DNA from: Fimbriimonas sp.
Lineage (GTDB): Bacteria; Armatimonadota; Fimbriimonadia; Fimbriimonadales; Fimbriimonadaceae
NCBI GenBank assembly: GCA_030447945.1
Contig: JAUJNV010000010.1
Location: 1-38,138 of the forward strand
DNA length: 38,138 bases
Direction of reading: 5' to 3'
This document shows positions 1 to 9,423 of the stretch, one piece after another. The notes beneath the pieces were generated by a model. That model searched no databases, was not told the origin of the DNA, and saw only the letters and a list, made by a program, of their open reading frames with translations. A program made the translations under genes and the position numbers. Position 1 is the stretch's first letter. Each line of letters begins with the position of its first letter.

Positions 1-1063
1 CCGCCTGCACTCCGTAGTCGATGCTCTGGCACTGGCCGAGGACCTGGAAGAGGACGAGGTTCAGGTTCTCGGCCATGCTCGGATTTACTTTGCCCGGCAT
101 GATCGAGGAGCCCGGCTGCACGGCGGGCAGCACGATCTCGGCGATGCCTGTGAGGGGGCCGGAGCAGAGGAGGCGTAGGTCGTTCGAGATGCGCGTGAGC
201 TCGAGGCAAAGGATACGCAGCCCCGACGCGAGGGCGGCCATCGGGAGGTTGCTCTGCATCGCCTCGCGCAGGTCGTCGGCCGGGCGGAAGGGGATGCCTG
301 TCGTCTCGCTCAGCTTGGCCACCACCCGGAAGCGGTACTCGGGGTGGGTGTTCAACCCCGTCCCGGCGGCGCTGCCGCCGATGCCCAGCTCCTCCAACTC
401 GCGCGCCGCCTCGTCCAGCCAACGGCGCGACTTGCGCACGGCGACGGCGTAGGCCGTGAACTCCTGACCTAGCCGGATCGGCACCGCGTCCTGGAGGTGG
501 GTGCGGGCGGACTTGAGCACCCCGTCGAACTCGCGGCCTTTAGCTTCCAGCGCGTCGGCGAGCGCGTCGACCGCGGGGAGGAGATCCTGGAGCATCAGCC
601 GCGCCATGATCCGCATGGCGGAGGGGAAGGTGTCGTTGGTGCTCTGGCCGTAGTTCGGGTGATCGTTCGGGTTGATGCGCTTGTACTCGCCCCGGTTGCC
701 ACCCAGGATCTCCTCCGCCCGGTTGGCGAGGACCTCGTTCACGTTCATGTTGAGGCTCGTGCCCGCGCCCATGTGAAAGACGTCCACCGGGAACTGGTCG
801 CGCAGCGAGCCGCTCAAGATCTCGTCGGCGGCTTGCGAGAGGGCGTTGCCGATCTCAGGCTCGAGCAGCCCCAGCTCCGTGTTCGCCTGCGCGCAGGCGC
901 GCTTGAGCATCACGTAGGCGTCGATCATACGCGGATGCTCGGTGAGGCCGCTGATGGGGAAGAGCTCCTTCGTCCGCTGGGCCTGGCTCCCCCAGTAGGC
1001 GTCGGCGGGGACGCGCACCTCTCCTAGGCTGTCGCGCTCGATCCGGGTGTCCATGGCATTCAT
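1..1063 (-). CDS. aspA: Aspartate ammonia-lyase (class II fumarase/aspartase family), 3' end outside window
   Basis: Family members are homotetrameric cytosolic lyases that add or remove ammonia or water across fumarate. The reading frame is uninterrupted from the ATG at 1063 to the window edge (about 354 codons). Visible family blocks are RIERDSLGEVRVPADAYWG at the N-terminus, GAGTSLNMNVNEVLANRA, HPNYGQSTNDTFPSAM, RTHLQDAVPIRLGQEF, and the signature loop GSSIMPGKVNP near the edge, which carries the catalytic serine region. RTHLQDAVP and AGTSxNMNxNEV resemble aspartase, while YWGSQAQR and GTGLNTHPEY resemble FumC, so substrate (aspartate or malate) is not settled; aspartase is slightly favoured. 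The start could also be the second ATG at 1054. It is divergent from the glycosyltransferase, with an inverted repeat between them. Confidence 0.85.
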   Translation of the reverse strand, partial: MNAMDTRIERDSLGEVRVPADAYWGSQAQRTKELFPISGLTEHPRMIDAYVMLKRACAQANTELGLLEPEIGNALSQAADEILSGSLRDQFPVDVFHMGAGTSLNMNVNEVLANRAEEILGGNRGEYKRINPNDHPNYGQSTNDTFPSAMRIMARLMLQDLLPAVDALADALEAKGREFDGVLKSARTHLQDAVPIRLGQEFTAYAVAVRKSRRWLDEAARELEELGIGGSAAGTGLNTHPEYRFRVVAKLSETTGIPFRPADDLREAMQSNLPMAALASGLRILCLELTRISNDLRLLCSGPLTGIAEIVLPAVQPGSSIMPGKVNPSMAENLNLVLFQVLGQCQSIDYGVQA

Positions 1064-1064
1064 T

Positions 1065-1150
1065 GTGACTTGTGGTTTGTAGCTTGTGGCTTGTAGATTG
1101 GAGGGGAACGTGCAGCCTCCACAAGCTACAAGCCACAAACCACAAGCCAC
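1065..1150. repeat. Inverted repeat of CTTGTGG/TTTGTAG words
   Basis: Arms at 1065-1095 and 1120-1150 are reverse complements over about 31 nt with a few G/A differences that still allow G-U pairing. Each arm is built from near-repeated words such as CTTGTGGTTTGTAG. The right arm lies inside the first codons of the glycosyltransferase (encoding PQATSHKPQAT). It is one member of a set of word-like hairpins seen between genes throughout this window. Confidence 0.8.
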
Positions 1151-2084
1151 ACGCGAAGCCACCCTCAGCGTCGTAGTGCCTTGCTACAACGAGGAGGAGG
1201 TCGTTCGTGCCACCCACGCGCGCCTCGCGGAGGTTCTCGCCGGGGAGGAGTTCGAGATCGTCTACGTGAACGACGGGAGTCGCGATGCGACGTTGCCGAT
1301 CCTGCTGGAGATCCAGGAGTCGGACCCCCGGGTGCGAGTGGTGGACCTTTCGCGCAACTTCGGGCACCAGCGGGCGGTGACGGCCGGGATCGACTACGCG
1401 AGCGGGCGGGCGGTCGTGCTCATCGACGCGGACCTCCAAGACCCGCCGGAGGTCATCCTGCGGATGCTGGAGAAGTGGCGCGAGGGGTACGCCGTCGTCT
1501 ACGGGCAGCGGAAGGAGCGCGCGGGCGAGCCGGGCTGGCGGAAGACGGCGATGAAGATCTTCTACCGCCTCATGAACCGGATGTCCGAGATCTCCATGCC
1601 GCTCGACACGGGCGATTTCCGGCTGATGGACCGCAAGGTCGTCACGGCTCTCAAGCGGATGCCGGAGCGGGACCGCTACATCCGGGGGATGGTGACGTGG
1701 GTGGGGCACCGCCAGTGCGCCGTCGAGTACGCCCGCGCCGGCCGCTTCGCCGGGCAGAGCAAGTACCCCCTGCCCAAGCTCATCGGCCTCGCACTCGACG
1801 GGCTCCTCTCCTTCTCCATCAAGCCCCTCCGCCTCGCCGTCCGCCTCGGTCTGCTCACCGCCTTGCTCGGCCTCGCAGGGATCGTCTACGTCGTCATCGT
1901 GCGGCTGACGACGACGCGCTGGGTCACGGGCTGGGCATTCCTCACGGTGACGATCCTGCTCCTCGGCGGGGTGCAGCTCGTGTGCCTGGGGATCATCGGC
2001 GAGTACGTGGGCCGCATCTACGGCGAGACGAAGCGGCGGCCGCTGTACTTCGTGGAGCAGGTGTACGGGTTCGAGGAGGAGTAG
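1110..2084 (+). CDS. Family 2 glycosyltransferase, polyprenyl-phosphate sugar transferase (GtrB/ArnC/DPM1-like)
   Basis: Probably transfers a sugar from a nucleotide donor to undecaprenyl phosphate on the cytoplasmic face of the membrane. The 324-aa protein has a GT-A fold start (SVVVPCYNEEEVV, residues 20-32), the nucleotide motif VYVNDGSRD (51-59), and the metal/donor motif DADLQDPPE (106-114). Two C-terminal membrane helices (LAVRLGLLTALLGLAGIVYV and AFLTVTILLLGGVQLVCLGI) precede the typical tail GEYVGRIYGETKRRPLY. I chose GTG at 1110 because GGAGGGG at 1100-1106 stands just upstream; an ATG at 1086 would add eight codons from inside the repeat. The first 14 codons are repeat-derived, so the true fold starts near residue 17. 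The frame is intact. The exact sugar cannot be read from sequence. Confidence 0.88.
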   Translation: MQPPQATSHKPQATREATLSVVVPCYNEEEVVRATHARLAEVLAGEEFEIVYVNDGSRDATLPILLEIQESDPRVRVVDLSRNFGHQRAVTAGIDYASGRAVVLIDADLQDPPEVILRMLEKWREGYAVVYGQRKERAGEPGWRKTAMKIFYRLMNRMSEISMPLDTGDFRLMDRKVVTALKRMPERDRYIRGMVTWVGHRQCAVEYARAGRFAGQSKYPLPKLIGLALDGLLSFSIKPLRLAVRLGLLTALLGLAGIVYVVIVRLTTTRWVTGWAFLTVTILLLGGVQLVCLGIIGEYVGRIYGETKRRPLYFVEQVYGFEEE

Positions 2085-2126
2085 GCCGGGAACGAGCTGC
2101 GCCTCTATTAAAGGCCGCGAACTCGG

Positions 2127-2453
2127 TTAAGATGAGCCCCCGCCTGCACTTTTCTTCGCCTCTTCGTACCCTTGGCGGATCACCTCCCACACCCAGGCGG
2201 GAGCGTCGCGCAGCTTGACCTTGCGGCGTAAGTCGAACGAAGGTAGAACCACTTGGCCCGTGTCGGCCTTCGTGTCGCCCAACCAGAACCGTCCTTCCAA
2301 CTTGCACACGGTTCCGAAGGTGTACTCGCGATCCTCGTACGGGGGCTTGCCCGCCGCCTCTCTTCTGTTGGCGTTCATTCCGATCCACCGGAGCTCGACG
2401 CCGTCGGGAACACCTGGGTCGAAGTAGTGTATGCCGAGGGAGTGCTGGGTCAT
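2127..2453 (-). CDS. Hypothetical protein, 108 aa
   Basis: Not recognised. A soluble protein of 108 residues with motifs GIHYFDPGVPDGVELRWIG and DREYTFGTVCKLEGRFWLG, followed by LRDAPAWVWEVIRQGYEEA, giving an alternating beta pattern with a C-terminal helix. No signal peptide or membrane segment. Converges with the glycosyltransferase (stops 40 nt apart). No clear Shine-Dalgarno before the ATG at 2453. Codon use fits the neighbours and the other frames here look like shadows, so a real gene is likely but not certain. The stretch 2454-2604 holds nothing I recognise. Confidence 0.5.
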   Translation of the reverse strand: MTQHSLGIHYFDPGVPDGVELRWIGMNANRREAAGKPPYEDREYTFGTVCKLEGRFWLGDTKADTGQVVLPSFDLRRKVKLRDAPAWVWEVIRQGYEEAKKSAGGGSS

Positions 2454-2604
2454 CTGGTGCTAGATCGTCGCGGCCGTCGGAAGTCCATCGGGAAGCGCCT
2501 CCGTCGGGACAGCCCAGGCCGTCCTCATCCACTGTTGCAGAGGTACCGCCTCACCCGTCGGGCGGAGACTCGCCGAGTTCGAGGCTCCGGAAAAGAGCCA
2601 CCGT

Positions 2605-4234
2605 TCATAGCGGCTCCGCTGTGCGGGTGAGCGTGGAGGCCGACAAGCCTCGCTCCGTCAGCGCCGCCCGGCGCTGCGCCGGGCTAAGGGCAGCGAACAG
2701 GCCAAGGCGAGGGAGATTGATTTGGAAACTCGAATAGCGGCGGAGGTGCGGCGCCACGATCGCGGGAAACGCCTCCCCCAGCGTGGGAATGAACTCCGCG
2801 GTGGGCGTCGCCGCGAGCGAAAGCCATTCCTCGAGCCGTGGGCATCCGTCCTTCGGCAAGGGATCCCGTAAAACCGCGCACGACGGCCCGATCGACTCGC
2901 CGCCGACGTGCTTCCCCGGACTCCTCCGGCGCGCGAGAAGCCACCCGTCCCCCCGATCCACCCGCACACCGCACTCCCTTAGGTGTTCCTCAAACCTCCC
3001 CACAGTCAAGCCCACTCCTTTGGGCTCGCCAAAGAGCCAGCCCGCCGGGGTGCGGCTCTTCTCGATCATGGTGTCCGGGATGTGGGCGATCACGTTGGTC
3101 TTCGTGATATCGCCCAGGGCGAAAGCCTTGGGCGGCCGTCAGGGCGAGGGGGTCCGTCCGCTCGGGCCCCAGGAGTATCGGGGCAAGCTGAGCTCGCAGG
3201 TCCTCGGGCAGGGCTTCCCCTGCGAAACCATCTGAATGGTCAGCAGCCCCATATTCGGGAGATCTCCAGCTCCAGGCGAAGCTCCTTCTCACCCGCGCTG
3301 AATACGGAATCCGGCGGAGGGAGGTCACGCGATAGGACCTGATGCCAAGTATGCGCCCGAAGGACGTGGCCGGCGTCCACGACCATCGCTTCGAACACCA
3401 TCTGTCTCATGTCGAAGCGGCGCACGATGAGCAGGAGCTTCGCCGTCGCGCTGAGTGGTAAGGGGACCGGTATCCCACCGATCTCGGCCGCCGTATCGGA
3501 GCTTCCCGAAGGAGCGCCGAGCGCTTTGGCAACCGCTCCGTGCGCCTCTTTGAACTCCACGAATGGACCCTGCGCGGATGGCGGCAGTCGTCGCTGCATT
3601 CGGTTCGGGGAGGAAGAATAGGTCATCGTCCAGTCCCGCGGAACCGTCGCGAAGAGCATGGGTCGCTCTCGGCCAACAGTCGCAGCAGCAGCCTGGTCCC
3701 GGGCATCCCGGCGCTGCAGTGCCTTGTGCCGGACCTGGAACGCCTTCTGCTGCGCTGCCGTCTTTCCGCCGTCGCGGGTCTCGAGGTCATGCCCGAACGT
3801 GGCCCGGTCCCGGATGAAAGACTTCGCCCCCGCCGCGTCCAAGGGAGGCGGTACCTCCACTGCCAGCTTCGCGAGCACCGGCCGGAGGAGGGCCGCTCGA
3901 CGTGCCCAGTCCTCTGCCTTCTCCTCCTGCCGCTCCATCACCGGGGTGCGGACAAGACGGTACCCGCCCTCCGCCTTCTCCCACCCCGCGCCCAAGGTCT
4001 CTGCGAGGCGCTTCCAGGACCTCCCCGGGCGGCGCGCCCCGGAGGTTCATCACCACCACGTCGTTCCGCGTCTGCGGCGGGGGCGAGACGGAAGCCCACC
4101 TCTTTCGAGAGGGCGGGCAGGAGGTTCTCCAGGCGGGCCTGGGGGCAGGAGAAGGTGACCTTCTCGGCGGGCACGGGTTCTTGACAGCATGCCGATGTGA
4201 GCGCTAGCGCGAGGAGTAGACCCATCCTACGCAC
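2605..4234 (-). CDS. Probable lipoprotein with STN-like N-terminal domain (frameshifted)
   Basis: One gene in at least four frame segments: a signal peptide MRRMGLLLALALTSACCQEP (lipobox-like TSAC) from GTG 4234 or ATG 4225; a short segment VVMNLRGAPPGEVLEA around 4020-4059; a long segment 3240-3995 from GAGWEKAEGGYRLVRTP; and segments around 2990-3240 and 2605-3093 ending LSASTLTRTAEPL. The pattern 'VTFSCPQARLENLLPALSKE' then 'NLRGAPPGEVLEAL' then 'GYRLVRTP' is that of the secretin/TonB short N-terminal (STN) fold, inferred from beta-alpha periodicity. The rest of the roughly 540-residue protein is unrecognised. At least one break is a G-run length change (ATGGGGC near 3255), so the frameshifts look like sequence error. 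Divergent from pafA. Confidence 0.6.
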
Positions 4235-4284
4235 AGCTTACGACAGTCCCCGACGAACGGCAAGTCTGCTACCGTAGTAGGGGT

Positions 4285-5782
4285 ATGCCCAAGCGGCCTG
4301 GCGATCGGATTTTTGGGGTGGAGACGGAGTTTGGGTGCCTCGTCTCGGATGACTCTCTCGGCTCACCGGAGTCGGCGGTGGAGGTGATTAAGGACTACAT
4401 CTTCTACGAGCTGAGGCTCGGGGCGATCGACCTCCACGCGCGGGACGACGTGTTCGAGCCCGCGCAGAGCGGCGGGTTCATGATGAACGGCGCGCGGCTC
4501 TACATCGACGCCGTCGGGAGCCATCTGGAGTACGCGACCGCCGAATGCCGGGGGTTGAAGGACCTCGTGGCCAACGACCGTGCTGGGCACCGGCAGATCG
4601 TGCGCGCGATCCGCGAGCTGGGCTGGAGGACGCGGTGGACGTCTACAACAACTCCGTCGACCACTTCGGAGGGCACACCCTTCGGGTGCCACGAGAACTA
4701 CCTCGTGCGGGCGGACGACGACTTCCTGAACGGTTCCGTGCCGATGTTCTATCCTTCACCTCGTGACGCGCCAGATCTTCGCGGGCGTGGGACGCGTCGG
4801 GGGGCACATCCTACCTCGGGCGGGCTCCGCCCCAGCTACCAGGAGGTAATGGACAACCCGGTGGACTACATCTGGGTGAGCCACGTCTACAACGTCGTGC
4901 CCGACGGGCGCGTGCAGTTCCAGCTCAGCCAGCGCGCGGACCACATCATCAAGACCATCGCTTCCGCGTCCGCTTCAACCGCGCGCTCATCAATCCCAAA
5001 TGGGAGCACTTCTACTCGCACGAAGGGATGACCCGGCTGCACCTGTTGTTCGGGGAGAGCAACCAGAACGAGTTCGCCTACGCCCCGAAGGTTGGAACAA
5101 CCTCGATCGTGCTGCGCCTCCTCGAAGACGGCCTCGTGCCTCCGACGCTTACCCTTGCCCAGCCCCTCGTCGCCTTGAGGGAGGTCAGCCGCGACCCCGG
5201 CTTCCGCTGGCTCGTCACCTTCTCGGACGGAGGGACCATCCCCGCCGTCGACCTCCAGCGCCGCTACCTGGAACTTGCACAAGGGGCCTACCAAGGGGAG
5301 TCGGAGCAAACGGACTGGGTGCTGTCGTCTTGGGAGTCTGTCCTGGATGGGCTGGAGAGGACCCTCTCTCACGATGGCGGACCGCATCGATTGGGTCGCG
5401 AAGCGGAAGATCGTGGAGAGCTACGTGGAGTCGGAGGGCGTGGGCTGGGACGAGGATGCCCTCCACTCCGTCGACCTGGAGTACCACAACATCGACCCCG
5501 AAAAGAGCCTCTTTCACGGCCTCCAGGAGATGGGCCAGACCGCGCGTGCTGGACGAGGTGGACATCGTCACCTCGATGACCGACCCGCCGGACGACACGC
5601 GGGCCAAGGGCCGCGCGAAGCTCGTCGAGCAAATCCTCTCGCGCAAAAACGCCCGCTTCTACCTCTTCGATTGGAACGGCGTCGCCCTCGACCGCCACAC
5701 GTACGTCGAGATGCCGGACCCGTTCGAAACCTATGAGAACGCGGGGGAAGGGGTGAGGGGTGATGGGTGGGGAAGGCGTTAA
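4285..5782 (+). CDS. pafA: Pup/UBact-ligase homologue PafA (glutamine-synthetase fold; frameshifted)
   Basis: PafA joins the C-terminal glutamate of Pup, or of the Pup-like UBact in Gram-negative phyla, to lysines of proteins sent to the bacterial proteasome; Dop is the related deamidase. Family signs: FGVETEFG (residues 10-17, metal-binding glutamates), NGARLYIDAVGSH with the catalytic-base Asp75, EYATAEC, then in shifted frames VDVYNNSVDHFGGHT, FGCHENYLVRADDDF, FQLSQRADHIIKTIAS, TRLHLLFGESNQNEF, KVGTTSIVLRLLEDGL, ADRIDWVAKRKIVESY, DTRAKGRAKL and C-terminal MPDPFETY. FGCHENYLV, DTRAK and the DPF tail favour PafA over Dop. The linker before NGARLY is longer than in actinobacterial PafA and lacks the full Dop loop. 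At least six frame changes occur, e.g. a missing G near 4628 and an extra C near 4677. No proteasome, Mpa/ARC or Pup gene is adjacent. Confidence 0.8.
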
Positions 5783-5783
5783 G

Positions 5784-5868
5784 GTGTTGGGTGTTGGGAT
5801 CAAATCCCCCAATACCTGAACACCCGAACACCTGAAAACATCGCCGCCCCAAAACCCAACGCCCAAAC
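5784..5868. repeat. Inverted repeat of GGTGTTGGG/CCTGAACACC words between convergent genes
   Basis: Between the stops of pafA and the antiporter. A left part GGTGTTGGGTGTTGGGAT (from 5784) faces a right part ATCCCCCAATACCTGAACACC with a further CCTGAA word and AACGCCCAA at the end. The words AATACCTGAACACC and GAACACCTGAA recur at about 12435-12460. It could serve as a bidirectional terminator, though there is no T-run. Confidence 0.65.
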
Positions 5869-5870
5869 CC

Positions 5871-7595
5871 TTACCCCTCTTCCTGCCGGTACCGGTGCTG
5901 GCGGACGTCGTCGATGTAATCCTCCACGTCGTTGGTCGTGAAGCCGAGGCGGTCGAGGCTTTGGCGGATCATTTCGGTGCCCGCCTCGAACTCCCCGTGG
6001 ATCACCGCCTCCGCTCCGGCGGCTCGGAGGAGCGGGATGTCCTCGCCGCGGTGCACGCGCGCGACGACCGGAAGATCGGGGGCAAGCGCTTTCAACTCTC
6101 GCACCGCCAACTCCGTCACATGGACCTCCGGAAGAGCCACGATCGCGAGCTCGGCGGCCCTTGGATTTGCCTGCTCCAGGACCGTTGCCGAAGTGGCGTC
6201 GCCGTACACCGTCGTCACCCCGTTTTTCCCGAAGCCGAGCGACCTCGGCCACGTCGAAGTCCACGACGACGTGCGACACCTCCTTGGCCCGGAGCGAGTC
6301 GGACACGTACCGGCCCACGCGGCCGCTTCCCAGGATCACGACCTTGGGCGTGGCGCGTTCGTGGGGCTGGCCGCCAGGTCTGTCGACGGACTGCGGTTGA
6401 GCAGTCTGGAGAGCGAGGGGACGCGGTTCATCGCCTCGTAGATCCGACCCGCGCCGCCGTACAGGAACGGGCGAGGAGGATCGTCACGAGGGCCGAGGAG
6501 AGGATCACGCTGGCAATTTCCCGCGGGGGATCTGCGCCGCCCCCACGGTCGCGAGCACGAAGAGAACTCACCGATCTGCGCCAACCCCAGCCCGGAGACG
6601 ACGACGGTGCGGCCGTGCCATCCCAGCCGGTACAGGGGCAGCATGACGAGCAGCGCCTTGCCGACCACGATCGCGATGACTACCGTCGCCACGAGCGGCC
6701 AGTTGGCGGCGAGGAAGGCCGGGTCCAGCAGCATCCCGACGGACACGAAGAAGAGGGAAGCGAACACGTCCCGAAGTGGCCGCACCTGGGAGAAGACTTC
6801 GTGGGAATAGGAGGACTCGGAGACGACGATGCCGGCCAAGAACGCCCCGAGCGCGATGCCGAGCCCCAAGCGCTCGGCCGCGAAGCTCGCGATGAGGCAC
6901 ATCGACACGACCATGAGCAGGAACAGCTCACGCGAACCCGTCCGTGCCGCGCGGTCGAGGAGGGCCGGCACGCCTCGGGTCGCGAGGAGGAGGGTGACGA
7001 GGAGGAAGAGGAGCGCTTTGAGCAGGGCCGTGCCCACTCCCGCGAGCGCCGCCGCTCCGTCGGAGCTAAAGGCGGCGAAGGCGGGCAGCAGGACGACCAT
7101 CAGGATCAGCGACAGGTCCTGCACCACGAGAATGCCGAGCATGACCCCGCCGTGCGCGCTCCCCAGCTCGCCGCGCTCCTCCAAGACCTTGAGCATGACC
7201 GCGGTCGAGGAGAGCGCCAACGCACAGCCGAGGAAGGTGCCTCCGTACAGGCCCCAGCCGAAGGCGAGCCCGATCAGGATTCCCAGCAGGATGGTCCCCA
7301 CGATCTGCGTGCCTCCCGCAATGAGCGCGGTGCGGCGCACGTGCTTCAGCTCGTCGAGCGAAAACTGGACGCCAACAGCGAACATGAGCAGGGCGACCCC
7401 GAGGTTGGCGACGCCCAGTACGACTCGCCCGTCCGCGATGAAGCCCGGCGTGTGAGGACCGATGAGGACGCCCGCCAGAAGGTAGCCGGTGAGCACGGGC
7501 AGCCGGAGCGCCCGCGCCACGAGACCACCGATCAGCGCGGCGACGAGGGCGATGCCGACGTCTCCCAGAAATTCGACCCCGGGCGAGTGCTCCAT
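5871..7595 (-). CDS. KefB/YbaL-type CPA2 cation:proton antiporter with TrkA-N domain (frameshifted)
   Basis: Inner-membrane monovalent cation/H+ antiporter of the CPA2 family with a cytoplasmic nucleotide-binding regulatory domain. From ATG 7595 (AGGAG eight bases upstream) the protein opens with GIALVAALIGGLVARALRLP and the family motif GYLLAGVLIGPHTPGF, then SSTAVMLKVL and VVQDLSLILMVVLLPAF, about a dozen hydrophobic helices in total. After breaks near 6545 and 6340, the frame resumes with the Rossmann motif VVILGSGRVGRYVSDSL, VVDFDVAEVARLREKRG, TVYGDATSATVLEQA and VARVHRGEDIPLLRAAGA, ending DYIDDVRQHRYRQEEG at 5871. The junction near 6345 is fixed by one extra C in a CCCC run. Full length would be about 570 aa, normal for KefB-like proteins with TrkA-N but without TrkA-C. 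Substrate, K+ or Na+, is not determinable. Confidence 0.85.
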
Positions 7596-7744
7596 CGTTC
7601 GGTCTCCTGTTCCTGCCGACCACTCGCACACCCCGCGAGCAGCGGCGCCCTTATGTAATACGAGACGATATCCGCCGGCACCGTTCCCGGAGAGGCTGCT
7701 TGGGCTGGCCCATCCCGCCTCTCCACCTGGGTGCGGGGCACGGC

Positions 7745-7750
7745 TATCCT
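7745..7750 (+). promoter_or_regulatory. -10-like TATCCT directly before the phosphotransferase start
   Basis: TATCCT ends five bases before the ATG at 7756, and there is no Shine-Dalgarno. Transcription would begin at or near the start codon, giving a leaderless mRNA. One of eight such arrangements here. Confidence 0.45.
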
Positions 7751-7755
7751 AGCCC

Positions 7756-8430
7756 ATGGCCGAAGCAGAGTCCTCCGCGCGGGAGTTCGTAGCGGCTCCC
7801 GGGCAGATCGTCATCTTGAACGGAGCCCCGCGATCGGGCAAATCGAGCATCGCGGTTGCGATCCAGGAGACGTTCGACGGCCCGTGGATGAACCTCGGGA
7901 TAGACGTTTACGTGAGGCATGTCACCCCGCCGAGGTACCGCCCCGGCATCGGCCTGCGGCCCGGGGGAGAACGTCCGGATTTGGAGCCGTTCGTTCGGAC
8001 TTGCTATGCCGCTCTTTATGAGTCCATAGCCGCGCATTGCCGGTTGGGCCTCAACGTGGTGGCCGACGTAGGGCACCATGATTCTTATGCGGTGCCCCAA
8101 AGGATTCTTCCCGATTGTGCCCGGCGATTGGACGGCCTGCCCGTCCTATTCGTCGGCGTCCGCTGCCCCGTCGAAGCGATCATGGCGCGGCGCAACGAGG
8201 GCCAGGCCGGGCGAGAGGACACGTACGTGAAGGGCTCCGCCGACGATCCCGTGCCCTCTCCGGTGCTCCTGTGGCAACGCGAGGTCCATATCCCGGGTGC
8301 CTATGACCTCGAAGTCGACACTGCGACCCTGAGTCCCGTCGAGTGTGCCGAGGCCATCCGGCGTCGTCTCGAAGGCGGTGTCGGACCTCTCACGGCGTTC
8401 CAGCGAATCGCCGCATCGTCCCTAGACTAG
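7756..8430 (+). CDS. Chloramphenicol phosphotransferase-like P-loop kinase
   Basis: The family (CPT, from the chloramphenicol producer Streptomyces venezuelae) transfers phosphate from ATP to the primary hydroxyl of chloramphenicol; most environmental homologues have no tested substrate. The 224-aa protein shows GQIVILNGAPRSGKSS (Walker A, residues 23-30), the segment PWMNLGIDVYVR corresponding to the family PWLAFGVD block, an invariant-style Asp in NVVADVGHH, LPVLFVGVRCPVEAIMARR, and the C-terminal YDLEVDTATLSPVECAEAI typical of CPT. The N-terminal 13 residues are extra. The frame is intact. It stands alone, divergent from the antiporter and convergent with ispH, so context does not suggest an antibiotic pathway. 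Confident for family, not for drug resistance. Confidence 0.82.
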   Translation: MAEAESSAREFVAAPGQIVILNGAPRSGKSSIAVAIQETFDGPWMNLGIDVYVRHVTPPRYRPGIGLRPGGERPDLEPFVRTCYAALYESIAAHCRLGLNVVADVGHHDSYAVPQRILPDCARRLDGLPVLFVGVRCPVEAIMARRNEGQAGREDTYVKGSADDPVPSPVLLWQREVHIPGAYDLEVDTATLSPVECAEAIRRRLEGGVGPLTAFQRIAASSLD

Positions 8431-8450
8431 GCGGACACAGAGGGCTCTTC

Positions 8451-9395
8451 CTACCGCGCCATCGCGAGCTGGATGAGGTCGCGGGGGGGCTTGAAGCTCA
8501 CGTCTTCCTTGACCGTTTCCAGCACCGTGACCGGAACCCCTGTGGTCCCTTCGAGCAGCCCGCCGATCACATCCTCCACCAGCGACTCGGGCGTCGAGGC
8601 CCCGGAGGAGACCCCGACCGTGCGGTAGTTCGCGCGCCACTCGGGGCGCACCTCGTCCTTCGTGAGCAGCAGGTGCGCCTCCGTGCCCAGCGACTCGGCG
8701 ACCTCGCGGAGGCGGTTTGAGTTGGAGCTGGTCGTGGAGCCGACGACGAGGACGAGATCGCACTGCTGGGCGAGCTCGCGGATGGCGGCCTGACGGTTCG
8801 TGGTGGCGTAGCAGAGGTCGCTCTTGGCCGGGGTCTGGAGGTGCGGGAAGCGGCGGCGCAGGACGTCCATCGTCGCGCGGACCTCGTCGACGCTGAGGGT
8901 CGTCTGGGTGAGCACGGCGAGCTTCTCGTAGTGGGGGATCTCCAGGCGCTCGGCGTCTTCGGGGGTCTCCACGAGGACCATCCGGTCTGGGGCCTCACCC
9001 ATCGTGCCCTCGGCCTCGACGTGCCCCTCGTGGCCGATGTAAATCATGAAGTAGCCCTTCGCCGCGAAGTGCTTCGCCTCGTTGTGGACCTTCGTGACGA
9101 GAGGGCAGGTCGCGTCGATGATGGTCAGGTTCCGCTCCCGCGCGTACCGCCGAACCTCGGGGGACACGCCGTGCGCGGAGAAGACGACGACCTCGCCGGG
9201 CGGAACCTCGCCGAGATCCTCCACGAAGACCACCCCACGCTCCTCGAACGAGCGCACGACCCACTCGTTGTGCACGATGGCGTGCCGCACGTAGAGAGGC
9301 GCGCCGTGGATCTTCAGCGCGAGGTCAACGACCTCGATGGCGTACGCGACTCCCGCGCAGAAGCCGCGCGGCGCGGCGAGGATGATCTGGTCCAC
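8451..9395 (-). CDS. ispH: 4-hydroxy-3-methylbut-2-enyl diphosphate reductase IspH
   Basis: Last step of the MEP isoprenoid pathway: reduces HMBPP to IPP and DMAPP with a [4Fe-4S] cluster in the cytosol. The 314-aa protein has the three cluster cysteines in standard context: GFCAGV (Cys13), DATCPLVTKVH (Cys97) and KSDLCYATTNRQ (Cys195). It also shows AHGVSPEV, GHEGHVEAEGTMGE and the SNSNRL substrate block. The start is GTG at 9395; TAGTAA lies a few bases upstream and there is no clear ribosome site. The frame is intact. Pathway partners in the window are dxr (35459-36574) and the downstream prenyl chain enzyme uppS (12591-13373). Convergent with the phosphotransferase gene, 20 nt between stops. 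Confidence 0.96.
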   Translation of the reverse strand: MDQIILAAPRGFCAGVAYAIEVVDLALKIHGAPLYVRHAIVHNEWVVRSFEERGVVFVEDLGEVPPGEVVVFSAHGVSPEVRRYARERNLTIIDATCPLVTKVHNEAKHFAAKGYFMIYIGHEGHVEAEGTMGEAPDRMVLVETPEDAERLEIPHYEKLAVLTQTTLSVDEVRATMDVLRRRFPHLQTPAKSDLCYATTNRQAAIRELAQQCDLVLVVGSTTSSNSNRLREVAESLGTEAHLLLTKDEVRPEWRANYRTVGVSSGASTPESLVEDVIGGLLEGTTGVPVTVLETVKEDVSFKPPRDLIQLAMAR

Positions 9396-9423
9396 GAAGG
9401 TTACTACGCTGGGGAGGGGGGAA

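Noticed and set aside
4235..4284. Pup/UBact-type small ORF next to pafA
   Set aside because: Looked for a 50-80 aa frame ending in Glu/Gln on either side of pafA; nothing convincing in the 50-nt gap before it or the repeat after it.
5895..7658. 587-codon open frame on the plus strand
   Set aside because: Antisense shadow of the KefB-like antiporter; composition is His/Arg/Glu-rich as expected from the reverse frame of a hydrophobic GC-rich gene.
7756..8430. Antibiotic-resistance gene call from the CPT-like protein
   Set aside because: Family match is clear, but environmental homologues are common and there is no resistance or mobile context; drug modification is not supported.
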